A stretch of 64,000 nucleotides of DNA, taken from Sinosporangium album (GTDB lineage Bacteria > Actinomycetota > Actinomycetes > Streptosporangiales > Streptosporangiaceae). How positions within the stretch are numbered: the stretch's first letter is position 1; each line of letters starts with the position of its first letter. The notes below the pieces were generated by a model. It was not told the origin of the DNA. It did not search any database and saw only the letters and a list, made by a program, of their open reading frames with translations. This document shows positions 22,672 through 31,415 of the stretch, piece after piece. The position numbers and the translations under genes were made by a program. Where the stretch lies: positions 47,857-111,856 of the forward strand of contig NZ_FNCN01000020.1 of the NCBI RefSeq assembly GCF_900100605.1, given 5' to 3'.

Positions 22672-25600
22672 GTGGCCGGCGACGACGGTGTGTCAGCGGG
22701 GCGGATCTATCTCGATGTCGTCGCCGACCTGGAGGGGTTCGAGCGGCGTCTGCAGCGGGAGGTCGACCAGCGGGTCCGTGATACGCGGCTGCGGGTCCGC
22801 GCGGAGGTGGATGCGCGGCGTCTGGCGGTTGAGACGGCGACGGCTGCGCGGGCGGCGGAGCGGGCTGCGTCGTTGCGGGTGCAGGTCGACCGCGAGGTGC
22901 TGCGCCGCGACCTGGCCGACGCACTGACGGCGGCGGCGTCGGCGGGCCGGGCAACCGTTGAGGTGACGCCGACCGTCGACGGGCGGCGCCTGCGCGGCGA
23001 GGTCGATGCTGCGGCGCGGCAGAGCCGCACCCAGGTCGAGGTGGGGGCGGACACGAGCCGGGCCCGTGCCGAGGTGGGCCGGTTCGTTCGGCAGGGCGGC
23101 GCCGACCGGCAGATGAACATCGATGTGCGGGTGGGCGGGATACCGCTGCTGGATCAGGCCGGGCAGATGGTGACCCGCCTGGCCACCGCGATCGCGGCGG
23201 GCGCGGCCAAGTACACGCTGCTCGGCACGGCGGCGGGGGTGGCCGGGTCGGGCCTTTTGGCGTTGGCGGCGGCGGCCTCGCAGGCGGGCGGGATGCTCGC
23301 GGTCCTGCCCGGGGTGGCCGGTATGGCCGCTCAAGGCCTGGCGGGGCTTCTGGTGGGCCTGTCGGGCGTGGGTGAGGCGTACAAGGCGCTGGGGCAGGCC
23401 GACAAGTCGTCGGGGGCGAGCGCGGCGTCGGCCGCGTCGGCGCGGGAGGCGGCGGCTGAGCGGATCAAGGCCGCTGAGCGGGCGATCCGCGACGCCGAGC
23501 GGGGCCGGACGCATGCCGCTGAGCGGGTGCAGGACGCCAAGGACGCCGCTGTGGAGGCGGCCAAGGCGGTCACCGCTGCCGAAGAGCGGGTCCGGGACGC
23601 CGTTGCGCGTGTCAGCGAGGCGCGTTCACGGGTAGGTGAGGCGACCGCGGCGGCGGCCGAGCGGCAGCAGCAGGCGGCGCGCGGTGTGGAGATGGCCGAG
23701 CGGCGCCTCGCCGACGCCCACGCCGACACCCGGCGCGCCGTCGAGGACCTCAATGATGCGCGCAGGCAGGCGAAGGAGCGGCTGGAGGACCTGGAGCTCG
23801 CGGTCCGGGGCGGCGCCCTGGACGAGGAGGGCGCCGCGCTGGCGGTGGAGCGCGCCAAGCAGCGCCTGGAGAAAGTCTCCGCCGACCCGTTCGCTTCCGA
23901 CCTCGACAAACGCGAAGCCGATCTGGCGTACCGGCAGGCGGTGCAGCGGCTGGACGAGGTCAAGGAACGCAACGGGGACCTGCGGGAGGAGCAGGCCGAC
24001 GCCAACGCCCGCGGGGTGGAGGGCTCCAAAGAGGTCGAAGCGGCCAAGGAACGCGTCAGCGACGCGACCCAGGCCGAAAAAGACGCCGAGTACGAGCTGG
24101 GGCAGGCCCGCAAGGAGGCGTCCCGCGTGGCGGCCGACGGCGCCCGCGCCGTCGAGGACGCCAACCGCGGCGTCGCCGACGCGCTGCGCGGCGTGAAGGA
24201 CGCCCAGCAGGACCTGGAACAGGCCGAGAAAGCCCGGACCAAGGCCGCGCGCGGTGTGCGGGACGCGTTGTGGGAGCAGCAGTCGGCGGCCGAGCGGCTG
24301 AAAGACGCCGAGCTGGAACTCGCCAAGGCCCGCAAGGCAGGTGGGTCGCCGGGCGCGGCCGGCGCCGGGGGCGGTGTCGACCCCGCGGCCCAGGCGCTCG
24401 CGGAGCTTTCGCCGGAAATGCGAGAGTTCGTGCTGTACCTGCACAAGAATGTGCGGCCGGCGCTGAAGGACGTGCAGTGGGCCGTACAGGACGCCCTGGC
24501 GCCGCCCTTGCAGGAGGCCGTCGGTAAGGCGCTGCCGCTGCTGGGCACCGTCAAGCAGGGGCTGTCGTCGACCGCGACGGTGATCGGCGACATCGCGGTC
24601 GAGTTCGGGGAGCTGCTCGGCAGCAAAGCGTTCTCCGGCTACGTGTCGCGGATCATGGGCCGCAACAACCAGGCGATGAGCCTGTTCGGCAAGGCCGGGC
24701 TGTCGGCGTTCAAGGGCATCGTCCGGATCGTCGACGTCGTCATGCCGTATGTCGTGAAATTCGCCGACCGGGTCGCGAAACTCGCCGACCGGTTCGACAA
24801 GTGGACCAAGAAGGTCCGCGACAACGGCAGCCTCGATGACTTCTTCGGCCGCGCGTGGGAGATGGCGTCCAAGCTGTGGCGGATCCTGTCCAACGTCGCC
24901 GGCGCGATCGGCGGCGTGATCCGCGCGATCAGCAATTCGGGGGCCGGGGCGACGCTGCTGGAGGATCTCGCCAAGGCGGCCGAGGATTTCAACACCTGGA
25001 TCAACCAGCCGGAGACCCAGCAGCGGCTGGAGGACTTCTTCAACAACCTGGTGCCGCTGCTGCAGGAGGCCGGCGGCCTGGTGGCGGATGTGGCGAAGTT
25101 CCTGGCCGGGCTGGTCGAGGCGGTCGTCAACGACGGCACCCTCACCGATTTCCTGTCATGGCTGCGGGACGTGGTGGCGTGGCTCGACGGCCTGGCCGAC
25201 AGTCCGGCGTTCGGGCAGATCGCGTCGTGGGTGCTGATCCTGGTGGCTGCGGTCGCGGCGCTGGGGGCGCTGGCGCGTGCGCTGTCGACGGTGAGCCGGG
25301 GGCTGGGGCTGCTGGGTGGCGCCGCCCGGGGGCTTGGACGGCTGTTCGGCGGCGAGGACGGTGATGACGGTGGGGAGGGCCGGTCGGGGCGCAGGGGCAG
25401 GCGCGGCAGCCGCCGAAACACCGCCACCGGCGGCGATGCGGGTGGCGGGGATGACGACCGGCCGGTACGCGCCGGCAGGGGAGGTAGACGCGGCCTGACC
25501 GGGCGTGGTGGCGCGTCGGCTGGTTGCGGCTGCGACGTCGGCCGGCGGCAGGGCGGCGGACGCGGCTCGAACACCGGCCCCCGCAGCAGCGGCGGTGGGG

Positions 25601-28089
25601 GTGATGAGGGGAATCGGCCGCGCCGTCCTGGCGGGGGCGAGCGCAGCGCCCCGGCGCGTGCCGGGGCGCGCGGCGCGGGCGGCGGGTCGAACCGGCCTGC
25701 CGCGCCGCGCGCCGGCGGCACCGCTGGCGCGGGAGGCGCCGCAGGGGGCCGGGGCGTCGCGGGTGCGCTGGCCGGTGTCGGTTCGGCGGCGAACACCGGT
25801 GTGCAGGCGCTCGGCCGCTACACCGCGGCCGCCGCCAAGGCGGGTGCCTCAACGCTGGCGACCGGCATCTCCAAGGTGGGGTCGGCGGTGACCACCGTGG
25901 CCGGTGCCGCCTCCAGGGGCCTTCCGCAGGTCGCGGCGCTGGCGGGCTCGATCGGGAAGGTAGCGGTGCAGGCGGCTGCGGCGGCCACCAAACAGGTCGC
26001 GATGGCGGTCGCCACCGGGGTGATCCGGGTGGCGACGGCGGCGTGGACCGCCGTCCAGTGGCTGCTGAACGCGGCGCTCAGCGCCAACCCGATCTCCCTG
26101 ATCGTGGTGGCCATCGGCGCGCTCGTCGCGGGCCTGGTGTGGGCCTACAACAACGTCGACTGGTTCCGCAACGTCGTGGACACCGCGTTCAAAGCGATCG
26201 GCAGTTTCGGGAAATGGCTGTGGGACAGCGCCCTGAAACCGGCGTTCACCTCGATCCGGGATTTTGTGGTGAACACGCTGGCGCCGAGGCTCACGTGGTT
26301 CTGGCGGAACATCGCCGAACCCGCGTTCAAGGGCATCGGCAGTTTCGCCAAGTCGCTGTGGGAGAACAACCTGAAACCGGCGTTCACCTCGATCCGGGAC
26401 TTCGTGGTGAACACGCTGGCGCCGAAACTGACGTGGTTCTGGAGGAACATCGCCGAACCCGCGTTCAAGGGCATCGGATTGGTGATCAGTACCGCGTGGG
26501 AAAAGGTGATCAAACCGACGTTCGACTTTCTGAGGAAGTTCATCACCGAGACACTTCCGAACGGTTTCAAAAGCGGTGTCGACGCGATCAAGCGTTTCTG
26601 GGACAAAGTCTCCGAAATTGCGAAGAAACCGATTTCTTTTATCGTCAACACCGTTTACAACAACGGTATCCGCGAAGTGTGGAACTGGATCAGCCGCAAG
26701 GTCGGCGGCGGCCTGGGCGAGCTGCCGAAGATCACGGGTTTCTGGCGCGGCGGTATCCTGCCCGGCACCAGCAGTTGGCGCGACGGCGACGACCAGCTCG
26801 TGGCGATGCGCCGCGGCGAAGGCGTGTATGTCAGCGAGGCGATGCGCGATCCGTATGAGCGGGCCCGCCTGTACGCGGTCAACCGGGCGGCGATGCGCGG
26901 CCAGAGCCTCGCGAGGTTCCGTGAGCGGGAGGGGTTCGCCACCGGAGGCATCATCGGCCGCCTCGCACGCCACGTGCCCGGATACAGCATCGGCGGTATC
27001 GTCGGAGACTTTCTGGACGCCGGGAAGAGGTTCTTCGCGGGCGGGCTGCGTAAAGCGTTGAACGCTTTCATGGACCCGGTGATCAGTCTGACCGACAACA
27101 CCATCGGGCAGGCGGGCGGGTTCGGCAAGCTCGTCGCGCAGGTCCCCCGCAAGGTCAAGGGCAGCCTCGTCGAATTCCTGGCGAAGTTCGCCGGGGATCT
27201 GGAAGGCGGGGACGGCAAGAAGGTCGTCCAAGCGGCCAGCAGATACCTTGGTGTCGGGGACCGGGGCGGCCGCGACAACGACAACGTTTTCAACGACAAG
27301 TGGGGTTTCCCTCCGGGTACGCCGTGGTGCGCGAATTTCGTGTCGACGGCGATCAAGGACGCCAAGGCGGGGAAGGCGTACCCGGGGTATCCGTCGGCGG
27401 CTGTTGTCGGCTACCACTCGGCGATGCAGAAGGTCGGCAAGGACCAGGGGCGGCCCGGCGATCTGGGCGTCTACTACGGGCCGACCGGCCATCTGAACCT
27501 GATCGCCTCGGAGCGGAAGGGCGGCGCGTACGAGACGATCGGCGGCAACGAGGGGCCGAAGGTCAAAAAGAGCGTCCGCGGCGGCCAGTACGCGATTCTG
27601 CGTCCGAGGTTCGGGGCGGCCCGCGGAGGCATCCTGGGCGGCCGGATCGCCGAGGTGCTCGAAGAGCGCGGCGACGACCCGGCTGATGAGCGCAACCCGC
27701 TGCTGGCGTTGATGCGCCGGTTGCCGTCGGCTCTGGTCGCCCCTGTGAGCCGCGCGATGCAGGGCCTGCCGACGTTGAACCGCGACACGGGCGGGCCGAT
27801 CTACCCGGGCCACAACCTCGTCTACAACGGCTACCGGCGGGACGAGTGGACGTTGACGCCGGAGGCGGTGGATGCGCTCGGCGGGCCGGGCGCGGTCGAG
27901 GCGCTGAACCGGGACGGCGCGGCGGCGCTGTACCGGTCGTCGCGGTCGGAGACGCGGCCTGTCGCTGTGCAGGCGGGGCGCGGCGGCGAGGAGAGGCCGA
28001 TCACGGTGGTGGTGAATCCGCAGCCGGGGCAGAGCGAGCAGGCGATCGGGCAGGCGGCGGCGCGGGAGATCGCCGCCCGCGTCCGCTGA
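22672..28089 (+). CDS. Tape measure protein with CHAP-like peptidase domain
   Basis: An 1805-residue protein from GTG 22672. It has Arg/Ala coiled coil at the N-terminus, a hydrophobic segment (about 173-233), and long coiled coil (about 253-556). Helical regions follow, then a Gly/Arg-rich disordered stretch (about 890-1040) and hydrophobic helices near 1123-1156. Two near-identical 46-residue repeats lie at about 1176-1267. The C-terminus (about 1520-1650) has TPWCANFVSTAIKDAK (Cys 1553), GHLNLIASERKG (His 1607) and GGNEG, the Cys-His layout of CHAP/NlpC-type peptidoglycan hydrolases, and would help DNA entry. At about 0.15 nm per residue the tail would be near 270 nm. A long G/C-biased frame on the minus strand here is a shadow. 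Confidence 0.93.
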   Translation: MAGDDGVSAGRIYLDVVADLEGFERRLQREVDQRVRDTRLRVRAEVDARRLAVETATAARAAERAASLRVQVDREVLRRDLADALTAAASAGRATVEVTPTVDGRRLRGEVDAAARQSRTQVEVGADTSRARAEVGRFVRQGGADRQMNIDVRVGGIPLLDQAGQMVTRLATAIAAGAAKYTLLGTAAGVAGSGLLALAAAASQAGGMLAVLPGVAGMAAQGLAGLLVGLSGVGEAYKALGQADKSSGASAASAASAREAAAERIKAAERAIRDAERGRTHAAERVQDAKDAAVEAAKAVTAAEERVRDAVARVSEARSRVGEATAAAAERQQQAARGVEMAERRLADAHADTRRAVEDLNDARRQAKERLEDLELAVRGGALDEEGAALAVERAKQRLEKVSADPFASDLDKREADLAYRQAVQRLDEVKERNGDLREEQADANARGVEGSKEVEAAKERVSDATQAEKDAEYELGQARKEASRVAADGARAVEDANRGVADALRGVKDAQQDLEQAEKARTKAARGVRDALWEQQSAAERLKDAELELAKARKAGGSPGAAGAGGGVDPAAQALAELSPEMREFVLYLHKNVRPALKDVQWAVQDALAPPLQEAVGKALPLLGTVKQGLSSTATVIGDIAVEFGELLGSKAFSGYVSRIMGRNNQAMSLFGKAGLSAFKGIVRIVDVVMPYVVKFADRVAKLADRFDKWTKKVRDNGSLDDFFGRAWEMASKLWRILSNVAGAIGGVIRAISNSGAGATLLEDLAKAAEDFNTWINQPETQQRLEDFFNNLVPLLQEAGGLVADVAKFLAGLVEAVVNDGTLTDFLSWLRDVVAWLDGLADSPAFGQIASWVLILVAAVAALGALARALSTVSRGLGLLGGAARGLGRLFGGEDGDDGGEGRSGRRGRRGSRRNTATGGDAGGGDDDRPVRAGRGGRRGLTGRGGASAGCGCDVGRRQGGGRGSNTGPRSSGGGGDEGNRPRRPGGGERSAPARAGARGAGGGSNRPAAPRAGGTAGAGGAAGGRGVAGALAGVGSAANTGVQALGRYTAAAAKAGASTLATGISKVGSAVTTVAGAASRGLPQVAALAGSIGKVAVQAAAAATKQVAMAVATGVIRVATAAWTAVQWLLNAALSANPISLIVVAIGALVAGLVWAYNNVDWFRNVVDTAFKAIGSFGKWLWDSALKPAFTSIRDFVVNTLAPRLTWFWRNIAEPAFKGIGSFAKSLWENNLKPAFTSIRDFVVNTLAPKLTWFWRNIAEPAFKGIGLVISTAWEKVIKPTFDFLRKFITETLPNGFKSGVDAIKRFWDKVSEIAKKPISFIVNTVYNNGIREVWNWISRKVGGGLGELPKITGFWRGGILPGTSSWRDGDDQLVAMRRGEGVYVSEAMRDPYERARLYAVNRAAMRGQSLARFREREGFATGGIIGRLARHVPGYSIGGIVGDFLDAGKRFFAGGLRKALNAFMDPVISLTDNTIGQAGGFGKLVAQVPRKVKGSLVEFLAKFAGDLEGGDGKKVVQAASRYLGVGDRGGRDNDNVFNDKWGFPPGTPWCANFVSTAIKDAKAGKAYPGYPSAAVVGYHSAMQKVGKDQGRPGDLGVYYGPTGHLNLIASERKGGAYETIGGNEGPKVKKSVRGGQYAILRPRFGAARGGILGGRIAEVLEERGDDPADERNPLLALMRRLPSALVAPVSRAMQGLPTLNRDTGGPIYPGHNLVYNGYRRDEWTLTPEAVDALGGPGAVEALNRDGAAALYRSSRSETRPVAVQAGRGGEERPITVVVNPQPGQSEQAIGQAAAREIAARVR
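26197..26472 (+). repeat. Two tandem 138-bp repeats in the tape measure gene
   Basis: Copy 1 is 26197-26334 and copy 2 is 26335-26472. Each encodes 46 residues running from IGSFGKWLWDSALKPAF or IGSFAKSLWENNLKPAF through TSIRDFVVNTLAP to RNIAEPAFKG. A third partial start follows at 26473. Tape-measure repeats set tail length, so copy number here may vary between relatives. Confidence 0.85.
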
Positions 28090-28108
28090 GCAGACGGGGG
28101 TTACGGCT

Positions 28109-30355
28109 GTGGGGCGTATCTGGCGGGCGCAGAAGGTCGAGCAGGGGCTGTCGGCGTACACGGTGGTCTTCCCGCAGCCGGCGACGGCGGGGAACCGGCT
28201 GATCGCGCGGGTGGTGTCCTATTACGGGCCCGGCTCGGTCACCTCCGGGTGGGAGCAGCTCCATTCCAGCATGGGGTATTCCTTCGCCGGGTTCTACAGC
28301 AAGATCGCTGAGGGGGGTGAGACCAGCTTCACCGTGCAGTCGTCCGGCGGCGCGGTCATTGTGGCTGTGGAGGAGCGCGACGACGCCGCCAACGTGCTGG
28401 CGTACGCGACCTACTACCAGAACGCGGCGAACATCTGGACGCCGGATGTGACGATCCCTGCGGGTCAGGGCGTGCTGATGGCGGTGGTCGGCCGCGTCGA
28501 TCCCGGCGACATCGGCGCCAGTGTCTGGCCGTACCATTTCGACTCCGCCGACCGCCAGGGGTTCGGCACCACGATGATCGACGGCGAGGTCCACACGGGG
28601 CCGCTGCCGGCCCCGACCACGACGCCATACTCTTTCGACTACAACGTCTCCGCGCCCACGGAGATCGTGATCGTGGCGTTCGGCACCACCGACCCGACAC
28701 CGCCGACCGCGCCGCCGAACCTGCGGGCGTCGATCATCACCGGGACGTCGATCACCGCCGCGTGGGACCCCGCCACCGACAACATCGCCGTCACCGGCTA
28801 CGGCGTCTACCTCGACAATGTGAAGCAGGGCGCCGACCAGACCGACCTCACCCGCGTGTTCGACGGGTTGACGACCGGGCAGACGTACCGGATCGAGGTC
28901 GACGCCCGCGACGCCGCAGGCAACCGATCCCCCAAGGCGCGGATCGACGTGATGGCGATCGTCGACACCGTCCCGCCGACCGTCCCGCCGAACTTCCGCA
29001 CCACCTCGATCGGGCACACCACTGTCGCGGTGGCGTGGGACCCCGCCACCGACAACGTCGGCGTCGCCGGCTACGGCGTCTACCTCGACGGTGTCAAGCA
29101 GGGCGGCGACCAGACCGACCTCACGTACACGTTTTCGGGTCTCGCGCGCGGCACCACCTACTCCCTTGCCGTGGACGCCGTCGACGTGTCGGGGTGGGGG
29201 TCGAATGTCGCGGAGCTGGTGGTGTCGACGCTGGCCGACACGCTGCCGTCGATCCCGCCCGGCTTCGCAGCCACTGCGGGGCGGGAGCAGGTGACGTTGG
29301 CGTGGCAGGCCGCCACCGACGATCTCGGGGTCGCCCGCTACGAGATCCTGCTGGACGGGGATACCGTCGCCGCCACCGGGGCGCTCGGCCATGTCATCGA
29401 CGGGCTGGACGCCGGCGGCGTCTACGAGGTGGGGGTGCGGGCGGTCGACGAGGCCGGCGGCCGCGGCCCGGCCGCCACGCTGACGGTGCAGGTGCCGGCG
29501 GCCGGGTGGGTGGCGGCGTCGTCGCCGGTGTACCGGCTCGGCGGCTGGGTCGGCAACGCCGTCGACGAGCACGGCGTCCTGTGGACGGTGACGTATGAGG
29601 ACGGCTGGTCGTCATCGCCGGAGGTCTCGGCGTTCGCGGCCGACCTGGACTCCGGCGACGGCGGGTTCACAGGGGAAGGCCGCTTCACGGCCCGCCTGAT
29701 CACGTTGGAGGGTGAGGCGGTCGCCCCCACCCGGGCGGCGATGCTGGCGGCTCAGGAGCGGTTGACGGGGGTTCTGCATCCGCGGGAGACCGGCGTGCTG
29801 CGGGTGGCGGAGGCGCACGCGACGCGGCAGGCGGTGGTGCGGCTCGCCGCCGACGTCCAGGTCACCGACACCGGGCCGCTCTCGTTCGATTGGACGCTGA
29901 CGCTGTCGGCGGCCGACCCGCGCCGGTACGCGGTACGGGGAACGTATCAGGAGGCGGTGGTCGAGCCGCTGCCCGGCGCAGCGCAGGTGGATCTGGTGCT
30001 GCACGGCGACTACCCGCACATCCCGGCGGTCGTGCGGGTGTTCGGCCCGATCCGCGACTTCACGATCACGCACGTGGAGTCGGGGCTGGTGATCCGGTCT
30101 AAGCCGGGCACGGTGCTGCCGGCGGATCCCCGCTACAGCTTCGAGATCAACCTGTCGACTCCGCGGGTGGTGTGGGCGCACGTGCCGCCGGAGGTGTGGC
30201 CTGAGCCCCGGCCGGGCCGTAACGCGCTGGCGGTGCTGCCGGCCAGGTTCGCTCTCCAACCGGGCTGGAACACGCTCACGCTCGCGGGGGAGCCGGTGCC
30301 GGGTGAGGTGGGGAGCCCGCGGCTGGTGGTGGAGGCGGCCGACGCCTGGCGGTGA
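28109..30355 (+). CDS. Tail protein: lectin-like N-terminus, three FN3 domains, distal-tail-like C-terminus
   Basis: A 748-residue protein (GTG 28109). Residues 1-200 are a beta-rich domain also found at the start of the 843-residue tail protein at 33.5 kb. Three fibronectin-III domains follow (about 200-490), each with SITAAWDPATDN..VTGYGVYLD..GL..GQTY-type motifs. The C-terminal 250 residues (GEGRFTARLITLEGEAVAPT, VLHPRETGVLRVAE, GPIRDFTITHVESG) resemble siphovirus distal tail (Dit) proteins, which form the hub ring. FN3 modules bind cell-surface polymers. It is a paralogue of the gene at 31416. Confidence 0.8.
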   Translation: MGRIWRAQKVEQGLSAYTVVFPQPATAGNRLIARVVSYYGPGSVTSGWEQLHSSMGYSFAGFYSKIAEGGETSFTVQSSGGAVIVAVEERDDAANVLAYATYYQNAANIWTPDVTIPAGQGVLMAVVGRVDPGDIGASVWPYHFDSADRQGFGTTMIDGEVHTGPLPAPTTTPYSFDYNVSAPTEIVIVAFGTTDPTPPTAPPNLRASIITGTSITAAWDPATDNIAVTGYGVYLDNVKQGADQTDLTRVFDGLTTGQTYRIEVDARDAAGNRSPKARIDVMAIVDTVPPTVPPNFRTTSIGHTTVAVAWDPATDNVGVAGYGVYLDGVKQGGDQTDLTYTFSGLARGTTYSLAVDAVDVSGWGSNVAELVVSTLADTLPSIPPGFAATAGREQVTLAWQAATDDLGVARYEILLDGDTVAATGALGHVIDGLDAGGVYEVGVRAVDEAGGRGPAATLTVQVPAAGWVAASSPVYRLGGWVGNAVDEHGVLWTVTYEDGWSSSPEVSAFAADLDSGDGGFTGEGRFTARLITLEGEAVAPTRAAMLAAQERLTGVLHPRETGVLRVAEAHATRQAVVRLAADVQVTDTGPLSFDWTLTLSAADPRRYAVRGTYQEAVVEPLPGAAQVDLVLHGDYPHIPAVVRVFGPIRDFTITHVESGLVIRSKPGTVLPADPRYSFEINLSTPRVVWAHVPPEVWPEPRPGRNALAVLPARFALQPGWNTLTLAGEPVPGEVGSPRLVVEAADAWR

Positions 30356-30368
30356 AGCGGCGGAGGGG

Positions 30369-30397
30369 GACGGTAGCCGCCCGCAGCGGCCACCCTC
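30369..30397 (+). promoter_or_regulatory. Late-type bipartite promoter
   Basis: GACGGTAGCC (30369-30378), 12 bp, CACCCTC (30391-30397), 38 bases before ATG 30436. It begins 13 bases after the stop of the Dit-like gene. The same GGAGGGGGACGGTA string recurs after the paralogous gene (33424), so gene and promoter may have been duplicated together. Confidence 0.65.
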
Positions 30398-30435
30398 GTC
30401 CCGCAGGGGACCATCACAGGACCGGGGGGTTGGTT

Positions 30436-30915
30436 ATGGGGGCGGGGTACACGGCCATCGGTGAAGGGGTCGCCTCGGGTACGGCCGCGGGCGGCAGAAC
30501 GGTGCTTCAGCTCACCAACCCCGCGAGCAATCCGGCGCCGCTGCGCGGCTACCTGTACGGGTACCGGTTCTCCGCGAAAGGCATCGTGTCGAATGCGGAG
30601 CCGCCCCGCTGGCTCATCTGCAGGCAGACCGACGCCGGGGCCGGCGGGGTCGCGCTTGCGGCCGGGTTCGGGCCGACGCGGCTCGACCCGCTGCTGCCCG
30701 CCTCCACCGTCACCTGCCTGAAAGGCCCGTTCGGCACAGAGCCGACCCGCGGGGATGTGGTGTTCGCGCAAGAGATCCACCCCCAGTCGGGGTGGGGCGA
30801 GTACATCCCACTCGGGGACGAGATCCCGTTCGACCCGGGCAGCAGGCTCGCCGTCGTGGTGGTCGCCGCGGCGACCGTCCTGGTGACGGCTCAGCTGTAC
30901 TGGCGCGGCGCCTGA
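30436..30915 (+). CDS. Virion-associated protein of the tail-tip module
   Basis: A 159-residue protein from ATG 30436. An in-frame GTG at 30352 overlapping the upstream stop is possible, but it would lie before the promoter at 30369. It contains LQLTNPASNPAPLRGYLYGY and DVVFAQEIHPQSGWGEYIPLG, then a hydrophobic beta end (LAVVVVAAATVLVTAQLYWRG). The pattern suggests a small beta-sandwich decoration or tip protein. No family known to me. Confidence 0.6.
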   Translation: MGAGYTAIGEGVASGTAAGGRTVLQLTNPASNPAPLRGYLYGYRFSAKGIVSNAEPPRWLICRQTDAGAGGVALAAGFGPTRLDPLLPASTVTCLKGPFGTEPTRGDVVFAQEIHPQSGWGEYIPLGDEIPFDPGSRLAVVVVAAATVLVTAQLYWRGA

Positions 30916-30937
30916 CACCAGCCGAAGGGACACGTCG

Positions 30938-31402
30938 TTGATCACGATCGTCGAGAATTTCGAGGATACCAACTACAACGTGGTGATCACCGGCGCGTGG
31001 GCGCGGACGTCGGCCCGCGCGTACGCCGGCAGCTGGTCCTACAGCAACAACGACATCAGCGACAACGGTATCGCCGACGCCGTCGTCCAGGTGCCCGCCG
31101 GCGCGGGCACCATGCAGTTCCGCTACTCGGTGTCGTCGGAGGCGACCTACGACGTCCTGCGGGTGCTCCTCGACGGCTCGGTGCAGGTGCTGGAGACCTC
31201 GGGCGAGGTGGCGTGGACGCTGTCCAGCGTCATCGACGTGATGGGCAGAAGCACGGTGGTGTTCCGCTTCAGCAAGGACAGCTCGCAGTCGGCGGGCGCG
31301 GACGCGGCGTTCATCGACAATCTGACGTTCACCGTGGAGACCCCGCCGTTCGCGCCGCCGCCGGCGCCGCGGACGGCTGTGCATCGCGCGTCGCGATGGT
31401 GA
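30938..31402 (+). CDS. Beta-sandwich (jelly-roll-like) tail-tip protein
   Basis: A 154-residue protein from TTG 30938, preceded by GAAGGGA. The core resembles carbohydrate-binding or MAM-type jelly rolls: MITIVENFEDTNYNVVITGA, SGSWSYSNNDISDNGIADAV-like strands, and FRFSKDSSQSAGADAAFIDN. The LT FTV end is followed by a short basic tail. It lies between two FN3 tail proteins and probably helps bind cell-wall sugars. Confidence 0.6.
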   Translation: MITIVENFEDTNYNVVITGAWARTSARAYAGSWSYSNNDISDNGIADAVVQVPAGAGTMQFRYSVSSEATYDVLRVLLDGSVQVLETSGEVAWTLSSVIDVMGRSTVVFRFSKDSSQSAGADAAFIDNLTFTVETPPFAPPPAPRTAVHRASRW

Positions 31403-31415
31403 GTGAGGTGGGCTG

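Noticed and set aside
25849..28161. 770-codon minus-strand frame
   Set aside because: Shadow of the tape measure gene; low-complexity, no domain, no ribosome-binding site.
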